Counted from the stretch's first letter, positions 31,371-45,267 are shown. The stretch is DNA of 64,000 nt from Mortierella alpina (GCA_029449245.1 JANATF010000017.1:496001-560000), one strand, 5' to 3'. Program-made: numbers and translations. Notes: generated by a model not told the origin, from the letters alone.

Positions 31371-34300
31371 TTAAGCAGTCGGAAGGGCTGGTCTCTGCGC
31401 AGCAATCGACTCTATCCCAAGCGAACCAGTATCATTCTGCACTACTACAGCCGCAGCTGCAGCTGCAGCAACATCCAGTGTACTGTCCCGAGCAGGCGAC
31501 GACGACCTCGAAAACTTTGGAGATCCCACAGAACTCGACCTCCCTTGCTCTCCAAACAACATTGAATGCCTCATCCTTCGACTATTCGTCTCGCTCCATT
31601 CAGATGGCAACCCTGTCCACGAACCCTGTCGGTCCCGACGCGTCTGATTCTGACCACCCGGCGAATGACTCCGCAAGCCGGTCCATGACCCATGTCGATC
31701 TCGTCGCCTCTGTGTGGCCTGGCCCGGCGCATGAGGCATATCCGTCATTGAATTCTCGTGGAGATGGCTGATATTACTCGCCAAGACACCGCTATCGAGT
31801 GAGCTCCTGCGAAAGCCCTTGAACGGATTCAAATCCTCAAAGACCTGATCCATCTTGGCATGCCCTATTCTCCATCTCGGCGAAGACCGTGGCTGACCAT
31901 GCACCGAACTCGAACGTTTAGTGGTAGCTTCAGAACCCGCTTTTGCAGAGACGAGCCCTGGAGACGACGGTCGGGAGCAGTAGCCCTCGCCAAGGCCTCG
32001 AGCGCCCTCCTGAAGGTGCTTGGGTTTGACAGGCAGAGGAGAATCCGTGTACTGCGCCCGGAATTCACTCGGGGACATGGGTGTCGACCGGTAAGCCTTT
32101 CTGGTCTCTGACCGTCCTCTCGTCAATACAGACGACAATGCGGCGACACTAGTGTCAATCCGGTTGGGTAATGACCGTTTCCGTTGAAGTATTGCATCTC
32201 GCTCTTTGCTCTCCTGCATTTGCATGTCGGATCCAGCTCTTGGTTTGTTGTGCAAGTCGGGTATATGTGCTGCTGACAGCGGTGTTTCTCCTCCAGCTCC
32301 ATTCTCTGTCTGTTGATATGTCGCCATGATGATTGTGTTCTGTGCTACAACTCCCTCTCTTCTCATAGTCGTTGCAGACGAAAACCCAACCGTACCATCG
32401 CCGTCCATAAGATTCGATTCAACATGTTTGCGCCTGTTGGCCATGAACATGGGTGGCAAGACATCGTCTCCCTCTTCGTGCCCATCATCCTCCACGTCAT
32501 CTTCGGATGGAAATTCGCCCTTCTTTCTTTGCTGTAAAGATTTTTGCCTCCCAAGTGTGATGGATAACCGCGGCTCGCATTCAGAGACGATCACTTCATG
32601 CGAGCTAGTGAGCGAGCCCAGTCCAGAGGTTTTTTCCTGCTTTCCTGCTTCATGAAATTCCTCCATGCTACCTCCCAACTTGTTGGCGCTCTTTTGCTGC
32701 TGATGCGGGCTGCCCTCCTTGTCGTCCTCATCATTGAAGACCGCATCGCGTGCTGCGGATGCCTGCACTCCGGTTATGTTGGATTCCTCCTGTTCCGTCT
32801 TTGGGTCACTAAGCATGCGCACGCCAAAGATCAAGACGCTGATACCGATCAAAATCAAAAGTAGCACCCAGGGTTGGTAGTATTGCAGTTGATTGAGATA
32901 GATGGTCGAGTTGATGAGTCCAAATGCGGTGTAGAATCCATAGAACAAAGGAACCACCAAGACCGAGTCATACAGTTTGAGCGCGGTGTTCAGGCAGTAA
33001 ACCTAGGAGAGGTAGAAGAACAAAGTAGATTAAGGTCAAAAGAGATCGTTGGTATAGGTTCTCTCATTGTTGAACTATCCATTGATAATCACCATACCTG
33101 CAAGACGGCCGTGATGACAAGAACAAACAAGATAAAGAAACTCATCGAGTCCTTGAACTGGTTCTGTCCTGCAGCGGTCGACGTGATCAGCTTGACTCCA
33201 CTCTTGGCTAGCAGCAACGTTTGACTGGCAATCAACCCTCCTGTAGTGGCCATAATCATCGCCACCACTTTCCTGAGCCTCAAATCCTTGGCCTCGGCCT
33301 CCAAGCCTTCATCACTCGCCAACGTCAATCCCGAGGCCCTGGCGAGTCGATTGGTACCAAGGAGTTTCGTCAGCTTTGTCTTCATCTTTTTCCTCAGCTG
33401 TCCAGACTCGTCATCGAGTGAGATAGCCCAGTAAGCATAGAGACCAAGAGCCAAGAGCGCAAGGACAATCAAGTTGAGGACTGAGAAGAAAATGATGAAA
33501 ACGATCCTGGAGAAAAGCTCTTTGAGTTCTGCGATGGTGAGCGAATCCTCGTTATCAGCGCCAGAGTTCATGCCTCCAAAGACCACAATCCAGACGACAG
33601 CAATCATGACCACCACTGTGCCCCATACGTCCTTCTTGGTGATACGGGTCCCCACCAGGATCTTTGCAAACACAAAGTTGAAGATGAGCGCTATTGACCC
33701 CAGCGGCGCGACCCATTGTGTCTTGAGAAAGTCTACGGGAGATAATATCAAAGATTCATTAGCGAGAGAGCAAAACGACCTACTACATCTCTCATATTCT
33801 GCTGTCAACATTTACGTTCCCTAAAGAGCAGAATATGATGCGGTGGTCCCACGTCAAGACCCATTCCATGACCCTCTCCCTCCCTTCCTCCTAGTGCATT
33901 GTCCTTCCACACAACACCCTAATCCTGTATAGTCATCTCCGCACACACCAACCTTCACTCTCTTCTGTCTCAGCTGTTCCTGACAACCTCACAAGCACAT
34001 CTCGCTTTCCACACCAACTGCAGTAACACAAACCAGGAAAGTCCTTTAGGATCGCCAAACCTCCCGTCATGAATCAGTACCATATCGAATACGTGTCCAT
34101 TTTGTGGAATAAAAGTAGCTTCAACTACAGATAAAGTGATTCCCACCGAGATCAAGAAGTTACTCAATCAGCCATTTTCATCGTACTAGAAATATGAAAA
34201 GTCGCCGAGGGAAGGCAAAATCGAAATGAGGAAATCATTGTAAGCGCGGAATCTGTGAAGGAGAAGGGGAAAAAAGCCCCGCACCCCCGCTGCTGATCAA

Positions 34301-34706
34301 TCGCTCTCGCGTCTCAAGTATATGCATCTCCTTTTATAACCCACCACCAGTGATCTGAAAGAAGCCAACCCCCCCTAAGAACCACCACAAGTCCTGCAAA
34401 CAAACCCCCCCCCCCTGCCCGTTCCGTGCAAATTTCGAAGAATCCGAGTGTGTGTGTTGAGAGGCAAAGTTAAGACTTACTCAAGGCGATAGTACTCCCG
34501 AGGAGCTGACTGCCGACATACAGATACAATCCGACGTGCCACATAGGCCGTCCACACTCATGTCGCTGTCGCTCTTGGATCCTGGCACTGTTTCGTACAT
34601 GGTCGAGTTTCAACAGGTTCAGTCCTGCGGCATTCATGATCGATCCTATGAGCGAGACCACAAACCCAACGACAAAGTCGAGCCATACATTTCCTGTCAC
34701 CGCCAT
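31371..34706 (-). CDS. NIPA-family magnesium transporter-like membrane protein
   Basis: Minus-strand exons 34706-34481, 33732-33098 and 33002-31371 join in frame (830 aa). The N-terminal ~390 residues contain about nine hydrophobic segments with the NIPA/DUF803 signature (FVVGFVVSLIGSIMNAAGLN, LGSIALIFNFVFAKILVGTR, VVPLFYGFYTAFGLINSTIY). NIPA proteins are thought to carry Mg2+ across plasma or endosomal membranes. An unusually long hydrophilic loop (KKMKTKLTKLLG...) lies between segments, and the last ~440 residues form a Ser/Arg-rich, probably phosphorylated cytosolic tail ending in an Ala run. The 748-bp first intron (34480-33733) is long for this window. The start is the ATG before the first membrane helix. 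Confidence 0.88.
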
Positions 34707-36361
34707 GTTAAAACTAAAGATAAAAAACTAATGCAGAGCGGCAGAGCGGCAGAGTGTGGGCAGATGTCTATGTCTTTGTGCGTGTGTATGTGTTTGTGTG
34801 GGTGTATGTGTGTATGTGTGTATGTGTGTGTATGTGTGAGTGTGAGCCTGCGGTTCGACAGGGTCGTTGGCGCTCTTGCTAAGCTGGGTTGTACGGAGGC
34901 GGGGATCCGAGTCCTGGGTAAACAACCAACGACGGGGCTGCCACAGAATCAATGACGCGTAAATGGGAGTTTTTCCCAGGGGCGCAAAAAAAAGGTTCAA
35001 GGCCTAAAACCTTGTTCAACAAGGGACCGTGGGAGGGGGACGAGGTCAAACAAACTTGAGCCACGATCAAAAAAAAAGGAAGGTGTATAGCAAACGAAAG
35101 GGCTGGCTTATGTAGACAGTGTCATGGCGAGCATAGCAACGGAGCGCATGGAACACAGGAGCGGAAAAAAGAGAGAGAAGAGGAAATAGGTGGAGGTTGA
35201 AAGTCGCTCTACCAAGAGTGTGCAGCAAGGTGAATGACAGTATCGCCTGGACGACGCCTGATAGTGATCGGGAGAGAGCGAGTGGAAAAGGAAGGGGTAT
35301 GACGGAGGAGAGAGATGTCAGGAAAAGAAGGAAGTGAGAGTGAAGTGGGAAAGAGAGAGAGACAGAGAGAGAGAGGGAGTTGGGGGTAAGAGTGGTTTTT
35401 TTGTATTGCTTTCCCTTTTTCAGCAATGGGTGTGCGATGGAACTGGAATGTCAAATGTGCTCAATGCAGATGGATGGGAGTGGAGATGAGGGTGAGATGG
35501 ACGTCGCTTGCTTGACCAAGGGTCTTGCTGCTCTTGCCTGTCAACCCCGAGTGAGGATGAGTAGCGTGTCAATTGCGTGTGGGCCATGATAAAGGAAGAA
35601 GGTGTTGGCTATCAACGAGCAGCCTTGAACATGGAACCATGTCTTTATAGCGTCGGCGACCGTGCGTAGTGACTTCTTGAATCTTTTGCTCTACTCCATT
35701 ACAAACTTGGCTTCCGGCTTTCGTTCACGTACTGCAATTGCTCACTGCACGTGCGCAGCCATCGTGAAGAGCATTGCAAAGCGCATCGACCCTCGTTCAG
35801 TCTTTTTCAGTTTCTTTTTATTCGAGTGTGTCGGGTTTAACGGTAGTTGAGTTGAGTAGAGTAGAGTAGAGTCGAAGGTGGGGAGTGGAATATAGCAGAG
35901 GCAATAGAGTAGAGTAGAGTAGAGTAGACTAGTAAAGGAGTAGAGTAGAGTAGAGTAGAGTAAAGTAGTGTATGGTATTAAGAAAAGTAATAACAGAAAG
36001 CAAAAGCAGCGAACAATGCAACAAAAAAAAGCTCCAAGGTAACAGTAAAAGGGTATTAGGGCACGGAGCCAGGAGTGGGTACCAAAGTCAGAACGAAGAG
36101 TATATATAGAACTAGCGTGTACGAGGGAAAAGAAAGAAGACGCAGAAAAGACACCAAGTGCCAGGGGGTAAAAAAAAAAATAAGAAAAGAAAAAAAAAAC
36201 AGTTGCCGAGGGGTAAACCAGCCCCTCGCCAGCAACCAAGAGAAAAGAGATCAATGCAAAAGGAGAACACCACAACGGAAAAAACAGTTCTGGTGCGAGA
36301 CAAGGGTGTGGGAGTGGGAGCGAAGGAAGGGAGCGAGTGAGCGAGAGAGACACACACACAC
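34707..36361. other. NIPA upstream region with simple repeats
   Basis: No gene. It lies between the 5' end of the NIPA gene and the 3' end of the kinase. It holds a (GT)n-rich run at 34775-34848, a purine-rich strand (35150-35390), and a GTAGA pentanucleotide array at 35849-35966. Long minus-strand ORFs here are low-complexity translations of these repeats. Confidence 0.7.
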
Positions 36362-37679
36362 TCAGGGCATGCTGACGCCCACAATCCATGGGTGCATCGC
36401 CACATCCTCAATAGTCGCCCTCCGCTCTGGTGTCTTGGCCAGCATCCAGTTCAACAAATGCAAACACTCGCTCGAGGACTTTGTGCGTGGTGTCACATAT
36501 GGGCCAGAGATGGCTTGCATTGGGTCGTTGAAAGGGACCTCGCCATAGAGAACAGTGTACAACAAGATGCCCAACGACCAGATCTCCGCTGCCTCTGCAC
36601 GGTACTTTTCACCCTTGAGGATCTCGGGAGAGGCATCTACAAATGGACACGCACACTTGGTTAGAATTGCAATACCACTGATTTGACACATCTTCACGTT
36701 ATGACACATACAAGGTTAAGGAGCACCAGAACTTACAGTTGATGGTGCCGTAGAAGCGGTCAAAAAGTTTTCCTTGGGGCTTGGGGATGATAACAGCAGA
36801 GCCAAAGTCGATCAGCTTGACTACAAAGTCATTGTCGATCACAATGTTCTCGTCCTTGATGTCCCGATGGCAGATCCCACGCGAGTTCAGGTAATGCACA
36901 CACTCGACAATCTGCTTGATAATCAACCTAGCCTGGGACTCTGAGAACTTGGAATGGTGCTCGATGCACTCAAACAGGTCGCACGACGTCCTCCGCACCA
37001 ACAGCGCCGGCTTGGGAATATGATCATCTCCTCCCTCCGCCAACTGGTTCAAACTGCTTGAACTAGAGCTCGAGCTCGAACCCGGGAACGACGAGGACGT
37101 GGTGGATCCAGAACTTGTGGTCGAGGCCGAATCTGCGCCGCCGTTGGCATTCCTCTGCTGATGGTTCAACGTCGCTTGAGCCATGGCTTCCATCATACTG
37201 TTCTCGCCATTCTTGTTCAACAAGGGATTGCTAGCCGACCAAGGCGTGCCGTGCAGCTCCATCACCAGGTAAAAGAACCGAAAGTCCTGGTACACGTTCA
37301 GGAACCCAATGATGTTTGGGTGCTGCACATTGCGAAGCACGTACACCTCCATGGGGATTACACCCAGTTCCGGATCCTTGGCCCAGCCATGGACCGGGAC
37401 CTTGTCTCGAAAGATAAACTTGACCGCAACCTCCTTATGGTCCGAGTTGCGGGTCGCAGACACGACAAAGCCGAATCCGCCAGAGCCGAGCTCATCTCCG
37501 AGGGTGTACTCGGCCAAAAACTCGGGCACCATCGGATGGCTGGCCAGATGGCGCGCAGAGACGGTCATTTGCTTGCCGCCATCGTCCTGAGGCTGACTGG
37601 CGAGGTCGGAAGGCGTGGTAGGTGGGGTGATGGGCCCCTGGGTGCTGGGATCAAATGTGGCGTCGGCCAGGGCAGTCAT
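36362..37679 (-). CDS. Serine/threonine protein kinase, PASK/PIM-like
   Basis: Two exons, 37679-36737 and 36636-36362, join in frame (405 aa). The kinase domain starts near residue 57: glycine loop GDELGSGGFGFV, ATP-binding Lys in VAVKFIF, HPNIIGF, YLVMELHG, catalytic loop CHRDIKDEN, LIDFGSA, and ASPEIL after the activation segment. DLFECIEHH and the DIKDEN/GSA pattern are typical of PAS-kinase and PIM relatives (CAMK group), which in fungi link nutrient state to metabolism. No PAS domain precedes it. A Ser/Gly-rich insert of about 70 residues interrupts the N-lobe after MELHG. The protein ends soon after the kinase domain, so it is a short, kinase-only form. Confidence 0.9.
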
Positions 37680-40600
37680 GATGTTGGGTCAGAAAGAAGG
37701 TTAAGGCGAAAAGACAAAAAAAAAAGTGGATAGAGTTGCGGCGATCAAAGGAGCGTTTCGATTGGCGACAAGGGAAAAAAGTGTACGATATTGTTGTGGA
37801 TGGTCCGTGTGGAGAAGCGTCTATTAATGGAGAGGTGGAATTAGGATTACGATTAAGCGATTAAGATATTAGAAAGCTAGAAAGGATAAGATTAAGAGAA
37901 GGGCTATGGGCTGAACATGGGTATCAACGAAAGGAGAAGAGCACTGAGGTGTGTGTGTGCGTGTATGTGTGAGAAAGAGAGAGAGAGAGAAAAGGAAGAG
38001 TAGGATGGGCGCGTCCGAAATGTAAGGAAAAGGAGAGACGGAGTAGAGAGGGGAGGAAGGAGAGAGGAAAGGAGGAGGGGTGAACGTCCAGTCAGGCAAG
38101 TAAAGAGGGGGGTAGAAGGTGGGAAGAGGGCGAACCGGATCACTGCTGTGAATGGGAAGGGTGGAGAGGAGAAGAAAAAGAGGTGACGAGAAGAGAACAA
38201 GAGAAGGAAAGGTTCGAATTGCTCGGGGAATATAAAGGAAAAACTGGAGAACGATGGATGGTTCCATTGTGCGTCCACAACAAAGGGTTCAGGAAAACAC
38301 ACCGAAAAAAGGGACTGGGCTGGAAAACCTCTGCGACACTCCTTTGAGATGGTCCATGCTTGCATGGTACGGAATGATAAGCAAGGGAGTCGTACAGAAG
38401 GGAAGTACCGCGCAAAGAATAGCTCCATTGTTTTTTGTCTGTATTTCGGTCTGATCTGTTGTCGATTCTGTTCTGGATGGCGGGGAATGTATGTTACTCC
38501 AAGTGAAAGCCAAAAAAAAAAGTGACCACAGGAGAAGAAGCAGAGGGATGGTGAGGGACGTGCAAGACCGAGTCATGGACGCAAGGAGGATGGAGGGAAA
38601 TACAACAGAATCAACAAAACAGCGAGGGAAGGAGGCATGTTTGTCCTGCACTGCATGGAGGCAGTGAAAGAACACATAAAAAAGTACAAGTGGGTAGCAC
38701 CGATATGCATCTGGCATGTGCATGTAGACAGTGAAGCGATGTGGTTCGTTGGAGGCATCCGCATTACACGCTCATCCCCTCCCCACCCCCTTCTCCTCTC
38801 TTCTCTTTCCTTTCCACAGCTTGCCTCGGTTAATGCAAACACCTCTCTCTTTTTTTCGGTGCAGTCTTCCCGCTTCATGCTTGTTGTTCGTATGCCTTTT
38901 TTCATCGTCACCCTGCAGGACGCCAGGAATCAGACCATTATGCTGAGAATAAACACCAACATGCAAGGATGCTGCGGGGGTGGGCTTTGCATGATGCAGG
39001 AATCCACAGGTAGACCCAACTCCACCTCGAGCGAGAGCATGATATTCTTCTTCCCCCGCCCAAGTTTTGAGCAGCAATGCGACCAAGAATACGAAAATAA
39101 AAAAAATTCGGAAACGCGAAGGAAAAAAAAAATGACGGAGTGTGTATGGAAACCAGGTTCACACCGTTTTTTTCATTCCTCAGAAGCACGAAATTTTTGC
39201 AGGCTTACCTAATGGGCATTCAAGGACCGCGCGCTTACAAAAGGAGATGCTGGTGCCTGGTGGGGCTGCAAAATGGCTTATCGCTCGACCGTGAGAGACG
39301 AAGTGAGAACCGGCAGAAATACAGGGAGTTGTGTAACTACACAGGTTTTCCCTTTTTTGTAAAAAGGGAGGTACGATGGTTCGACAAGGAGGAAACACAA
39401 AGGAAGAAAAAAAAAAGGGACCGAGCGACAGTGCGAGTAAGCGAAAAGTGGTGGCGTACTCTTTGGTGTATTGTTATATACTCCAAACGGAGAATTAGAG
39501 CAGCAAGGGATGGGAGGACAAACTCGAAACAGAGGGACAAGGGCAAAGCGGTCTGAAAAAGAAGAACAGTGCTGAACTAAGTACGATTTGCCAATGGCGA
39601 TGGCAATGGGCAACAGGCAACAGGCAACAGGCAATGGGCAATGGGCAATGGGCAATGGGCAAATGGCTACAGTAATGCACGGTGAGATAAGATATAGAAA
39701 GAATACTACTAAGGTAAGCAGATGCGAGTGAATTGGAACAAAGTGAGATCCAGGTTGGGATCCGGCAATTGCGGGTATATGGCTGTGATAGCAAGCAATG
39801 AAAGCGGACGTAGAAAAGATTGTCAAAGGAGAGATAGAATGAGATTGATAGACATGTGGAAGGACCCTTGGACACGCTGATGAGAAGGAGGATGAGGAAG
39901 CGAACGAAGGCAAGCGAGAGAAAGGGAAGATGCAGAGACGGATAAAAAGAAAGAGGGAGAGACAGAGAGAGAATTAGGGCCGTTGCCAGAACAAGCAAAA
40001 ACAGCGATCAAAGAGCAAGGCGGGCTGTATTTATGGATGCGGTGTAGAAAAGGGTGAGGAGGATGGAGCGCACGGCGAAAGGAGAGCCTCGGAGGACGAG
40101 GAGGCAGATGCGGACGGGGGGTGCCAAAGGAGATGACGAAAAAGGAGCGACCGGCGTTGTAGGCCTTTTGTCGCGAGGCCGTTGGATGCAGACAGGAGGC
40201 AGAGCAGAGGGAGACAAACGGGGGTGGATGGAAGGATAGCCTGCCAAAGAAGCGCATCGGGGATGTGCTTGGGCCGCATACACCAACCGCCGTCTGTCTA
40301 ATTATACAGCCCGCAATATCGGCCACTTTATTTCCCACACTGCACACATCATCGCGAACAACCCTGGCTACACCATGGCCACACCATGGACGACGACAAC
40401 GATACGCCAGCAACACCTTTTTTCCGATACCCTAACTCAATCATGGCCGTCCAGCTCCACATCCGATCCATCTCATGCCCTCTCTATCCCGCTGTCTACT
40501 GTCCGTGTGCCCTTCCGTGCAAGGACCGCTCTAGAGGACAAAAAAAGAACCACAGAAAAACAATGGGCTCGACATATCGGCGATTGCCAACGCTGCAGTC

Positions 40601-42572
40601 CCAACCCTTGCATGTTCGGGGGTGTCAAGTGGCAATGCATTAATGCACAAGTCCCGTCCCCATCCAAACCATGACACAGATACACAAACATCGACAACAA
40701 CGCACGAGCACACGCATTTGCACCGCCAATTGGATCTCGGCGATAGATTTTGAGGTCGGCAGACTGGCTCCAAAGTCAAAATTAGGCCACAGGTACCATA
40801 GAGAAAGCCGCATGGACTTACATCGCGATACATGCCATTTTGTTATCTCTGCTTACATGTACTATCATGAGACACTTCCGAAGCTGGTACCCACCAGAAA
40901 CCAATAAAAAATGACCCTGCTCAGCTCTGCACGTAAAAGGACGACGACGATTGCTCTATGAATAGGATACAGCCAAACTACGCGTGTCATTTCTTCAATC
41001 CCGCTCAATACTTGGAAGGGCTCCCTTCTTTCTTTAGTCTGGACATTTGCATATGACACACTTTATGCGAACTCGGCCGACAAGGAGATGAAGATCCCTT
41101 GTTAGCTGAGGACCCTTTACCTAACCGAACTGGAGAGAACTGTAATAGCCATAAGAGGCATATTTGAGCCAACATGAGCACGAGCTCACACACAGATGGT
41201 TGCTCAATAGCCCGCACAGTACTGTGCACTTTTTTTTTATATTTGTTTTATCTTTCTTGGAGAGCCAGAAAAATCTATGGGGGGGTCAAAGGCGGGGGTT
41301 CCAAAAAAAGACACATTAGAAGCAGCGGGCGACTGAGCAAAACGCGAGTAAAACGAGTACAGTTGCCGGGCTTCAAGGAGTCGTGTGGAGGAGGGGGTGG
41401 GGGGATGAGGGCGTTTTAGGGAGCAAAAGGAGCGTGAACGTTGGTGGTGTGCCGTGCAAAAATGGGAACGGTGATTGGCAGAGATGAAGAAGAAAGAGTA
41501 ATGGTTCTAACCCCCCCCCCGTCGCATACTGACTGTGCGAGGTTTTTTTTTTCTTTTTTTTTTCCCCAGCGCTAACCTTTGTCCCGTTTATCCCAGGGGA
41601 GTGTTTATACATATTTACAGTGCAGCACGATAGAAATAGGGAGACGGTGAGATTTTTTTTACCGCGCTGGTAACATGTCCCGTAATCGCGCAATGCCTCC
41701 TATGAATACCGCATACGCGAACTAAGCCGTATTGGCCGTGTTACGGACTTGATCTTTCAGGCCGTTCATGAAAAAGAGGGGTGGAGGAGGAGCCGTAAGG
41801 TTGGTGCGAGGAGTTCCTATTGCGATCAGATGTCAGGGGCTAGGGAAGGGATCGGAGAGCTTTCTTCATGCGTCTCACTGTCAGTTTAAGTGGCCCCCAA
41901 GCGCCTGCTTAAAAATACGTCTGCTCTAAAACATGTTTGTCCGCTACCTGACGCGTTTTCATATCAAAGACGCGTTTGACTTTAGCTCGAGCTCACCAAA
42001 CGCTCGCAGGGACGTATTGTCATTGAGAGCACAGATGGCCAAGAGGATTGCAAAAAAAAAAAAAAAAAAAGGACGAGGGAATCTGGCTCTCGCATTGGAG
42101 TGACCGTGCGGGTTTGTGAAGCAGTAGCCAGAACATCAAACCCAAAGCTCCTCAACGCCGATTTTGTTTCTCCCCAAGCTTACGGACATCAATGTCATAC
42201 CTGCAAAAGCTCAGGCTTGGCAGAGGGCAAAGGAGCGTGATGCGTTCTGAGAGGGAAAAAAGAGGGTGCAGACTCAAAGCAGTAATATCAGCTCTGTTGA
42301 CCTTGGGATCCCACGTTTGAATGCAAAACAATTACTGCTAGAGTAGGGTGCATCGATCGAGCGATGACGCGTTGTGTCATCTACGTTACCAGGGGCAGGC
42401 AGGTCTGCCTCAGTCTCCAGTACTTGTTCAGCAATGAGACGTTTCCCAAGTCGGCACTCCGTGATGTAAGCGAAACCAAAGTGTCACAATGTATGGATAC
42501 CTCTCTTTGTCGCTTTGTTGCGAAAGAGTAGTGAAATGCCTCTATTATCTAATTCTACATGTGTATGTTCAC
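37680..42572. other. Long gene-free upstream region of the kinase
   Basis: About 4.9 kb without a supportable gene. It is strongly purine-rich on the plus strand (GGAAGGAGAG-type tracts at 37.9-38.2 and 39.8-40.2 kb). It contains a heptamer array of GGGCAAT/AGGCAAC at 39601-39667 and poly-A at about 42050-42070. Many long ORFs are translations of low-complexity sequence. It may hold a long 5' UTR and promoter of the kinase, plus the 3' UTR of the protease gene. Confidence 0.6.
39601..39667 (+). repeat. Heptanucleotide tandem repeat
   Basis: About nine copies of a 7-nt unit, first GGCAACA-like and then GGGCAAT-like. Confidence 0.9.
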
Positions 42573-45267
42573 TCAAAAGATAGATACTAGGCCAGTGATG
42601 GCTATGACCAAAACCAATGTGCTTGCCCGGCTATCCGCAATCAATCCCTGGAGTCCTGCTCCTGCGGTGCCTCTGGCGTTGAGCCCGATTCCTCCAGGAA
42701 CAGTCTCAACTTTTTTAGCGAACCCAACCTGCTTCTTGGTATAGTCAAAGACCACGTACTGGTTCTTGATGAAAAGATCTCCGAGCAAGATCCCCTAAGT
42801 CAGATGGGATCGAGTAGAGTACGAGTGAGTGGGACGCAAAGAGTGCAATGAATCAACAAATTGACAAGTTGTTCGTAACGCGAGAAAGTTCTTTGTTGAA
42901 GGCAAGTAGACAAACCGAAAAGAACGAGAGAAAAATAAAACTTACAGACTGCCCGCCATGGCCAGGCAGTTCCTGCCAGGAATCAACCGCACTGAGACAG
43001 TACCCATTGTACTCGGACCTTAGGATGACAATGTCCGAGAGAGGCACGCTAAACTTTTGCCCGCCAATCGTAAACGCTAAATCTCCGACGGACCTCGAGT
43101 TGGCGAGAGCGCAGGGGATCAACCAGCCCAGCTTGTTGTCGTACTGCGAGTTGGGAATAGCGCGATGGAACGCCACGGCGAGGTAGTCGGGAAAGAGGAT
43201 GTAGGAAGATCCCGTGTCGACGATGGCTGAGGACGCCGAGCTGGAGACTGAAAGTTCCTTGCGCCCAATAAAGATTCGATCGATGGTAACTTGCCAGTCC
43301 TTGGAAGAGGTGACGGGTACAAATGTGATGGAGCCGGTGTAGAGTGACGGGTCGACCCCGCCAAAGATAAATACGCCGCCATCCGATAGGGACGCGTCCT
43401 GGTTCGAAGCTTTGTTGAGCCAAACAGAGACAATAGCCTGATCAATTTGGCTCTGAAGCAGCATGTTGATCACTGGCGTCCTGGCATCTAGTTCCCCACA
43501 ATATCATATACAACGTACAATAGTGTTAACAGAAAGCATTAAGATACTCTGTAGTAGGCTTGCACACCATCGGTTCGGAAAAGATGCACAACGTACTGCC
43601 CATGTTCGAGTTGGATTCCAAGCCCAAGCCCATGATCCCGTCCACGCCTGTGGCTGCTGTAGATCCAGTATTGATGGATGCCATGCCAAAGGTCTGATCC
43701 TTGACGGTGATACCTGCCACCGTTATGTCGTCGACGCCCAGCACACCCGATGCTCGCGAGTCGTCTGCATAGTTGAGAGACCATGGTTGTCCATACTGGT
43801 GAAATGTGCTATGAGCAGATGAAGTGTATGAGGCGTTCGGTGGTTATTTAGTGGGTACTTTAATATCGACCGCAAGCCGTTTCCCTGCAGATGAGAGGCG
43901 TGAGGCGTTGGGAGGCTTTCTGCAAGTGGTTTGTTGGAGACTCGAGTCGCTCCCTTGATACAGGCAACGAGGCCAGCCTTAGTCCTGGCTATGGCTGTTG
44001 CTCTGCGACCCATGCAATAGTTTGCAATGGGCGTCCTGGTTTTTTCTACGATCAGTCCATTGGTTTCCAACTGGTGTCCTTATTCATCTGCGACTGATCC
44101 TTTGGTTTCGATCATTAATATCTGCCGTGCGACCGACCCACCGGTGTCTAATGGTGTACTTGTTGCTCCGCGGCCAGCGCCTTCACTCCCGATTGGTGTT
44201 CTTGTCGCTCTGCAGCCTATCTACTAGTTTCCAAGGATCCTCCTTGCTACGATATAGACGACAGTTCCTGATCACTCTGCTATCCCATTGACCGCGCAGC
44301 TATCCCCAATTTCGCGTATTTGCTTTACCTCGAACGTAAAGGATTGAACCGCCTAGTCTTACACGCCTGACAGCTTGTCGACGAGACCCAGAGCTCGCTA
44401 CTTCCTGTATCAAACACGACCGAGAACTCCTGTGCAGGTGAGCCGATCAACATGGCTGCAACCCATTGTGTGTCGAATGAGTTTCCTCGCACAGGGGCCA
44501 CGCCCACATAAGAGCGCTTTTGTGATGCGGTCGATGCTGGATCCTCTGATCGCAGGGACTGGATTTCCTGCTCCAGTCTATCGAGCACAGAGACGGCGTC
44601 GGCGTTGAGTAATGTTGAATGTGATGATGATGAAGATGAAGAGAAGGAAGATGATGGTAATGATGCATGCTTATTGCTAGTGGGGGTATTGTCTTTTTCC
44701 TGGCTGCTACTGCTGTGGTCGTTGCTCGTGCTCCTGTTGCTGCTGCTGCTGCGTTCAACAAGTGTCCGCCGAGAGTGTATCGGTGGGGGTGCAGGTGCAA
44801 GTGCTGGTGATGGCACAAGAGCAGGTGTGGGTGCAGGTGTGGACGAATCGTGCTGCTGTTGCTGCTGCTGCTGCAGGGAGCTGAGGATCTGCAGCTTGGA
44901 CATGAACTCCTTGCGCGAGCCATAGTGGGCGCGTCGTTCCTGCGTTCCTCGGGGACTTGACCCGGGCCACTGCTGCACCGCGATTCTATTAATACAACGC
45001 CAAATCAGTCGTATTATTAAGTTGTTTGTTTGCAGGGTGGGCGGGGTGGACAGGCAAGACAGAGGCGCAAGAGAGACAGGGTCAAGGAGACAGGCGACAC
45101 AGAGACACACAGACACAGTTGAACAAAAGGAAAGAGGAGAAAGCAAGAAGCGGAGGAAGGATGAGGGCGTGTTTTTTTTACCTCTGTAGCTTGGATGGAG
45201 CAACGATGGGGATGAGGATCATGAGCAGCAGCATGCAGCAGCATCGGCTACACGAGAGTCGCTTCAT
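42573..45267 (-). CDS. Secreted pepsin-like aspartyl protease, probably GPI-anchored
   Basis: Exons 45267-45182, 44985-44329, 43808-43597, 43487-42946 and 42794-42573 join in frame (572 aa). Exon 1 encodes a signal peptide (MKRLSCSRCCC followed by a Leu/Ile/Met core). A Gln run and a long Ser/Pro/Thr-rich propeptide follow. The peptidase A1 domain has both catalytic motifs, VVFDTGSSELWV and IVDTGSSYILFP, with a C-x2-C loop (STSCQACKTRRF) after the first, and GILLGDLFIKNQYVVFDY near the end. The C-terminus is a small-residue ω-like region followed by a hydrophobic tail (STLVLVIAITGLVSIF), which suggests a yapsin-like GPI anchor. The donor after NSNMG at 43597 was chosen because it is GTACGT and restores the pepsin alignment. 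Confidence 0.88.

Noticed and set aside
31478-33824. Plus-strand ORFs across the NIPA gene
   Set aside because: They are antisense shadows of NIPA exons; the minus-strand translation shows membrane segments and family motifs.
35742-36411. Long minus-strand ORFs rich in Leu, Phe, Ser and Tyr
   Set aside because: They arise from GTAGA repeats and A-rich tracts and show no domain.
37869-40416. Many ORFs of 60-200 codons in the kinase upstream region
   Set aside because: They are low-complexity translations of purine-rich DNA on both strands, without motifs or plausible introns.
40375-40674. A 99-codon plus-strand ORF starting MATPWTTTTIRQQH
   Set aside because: No recognised family, low complexity, and competing ORFs in other frames.
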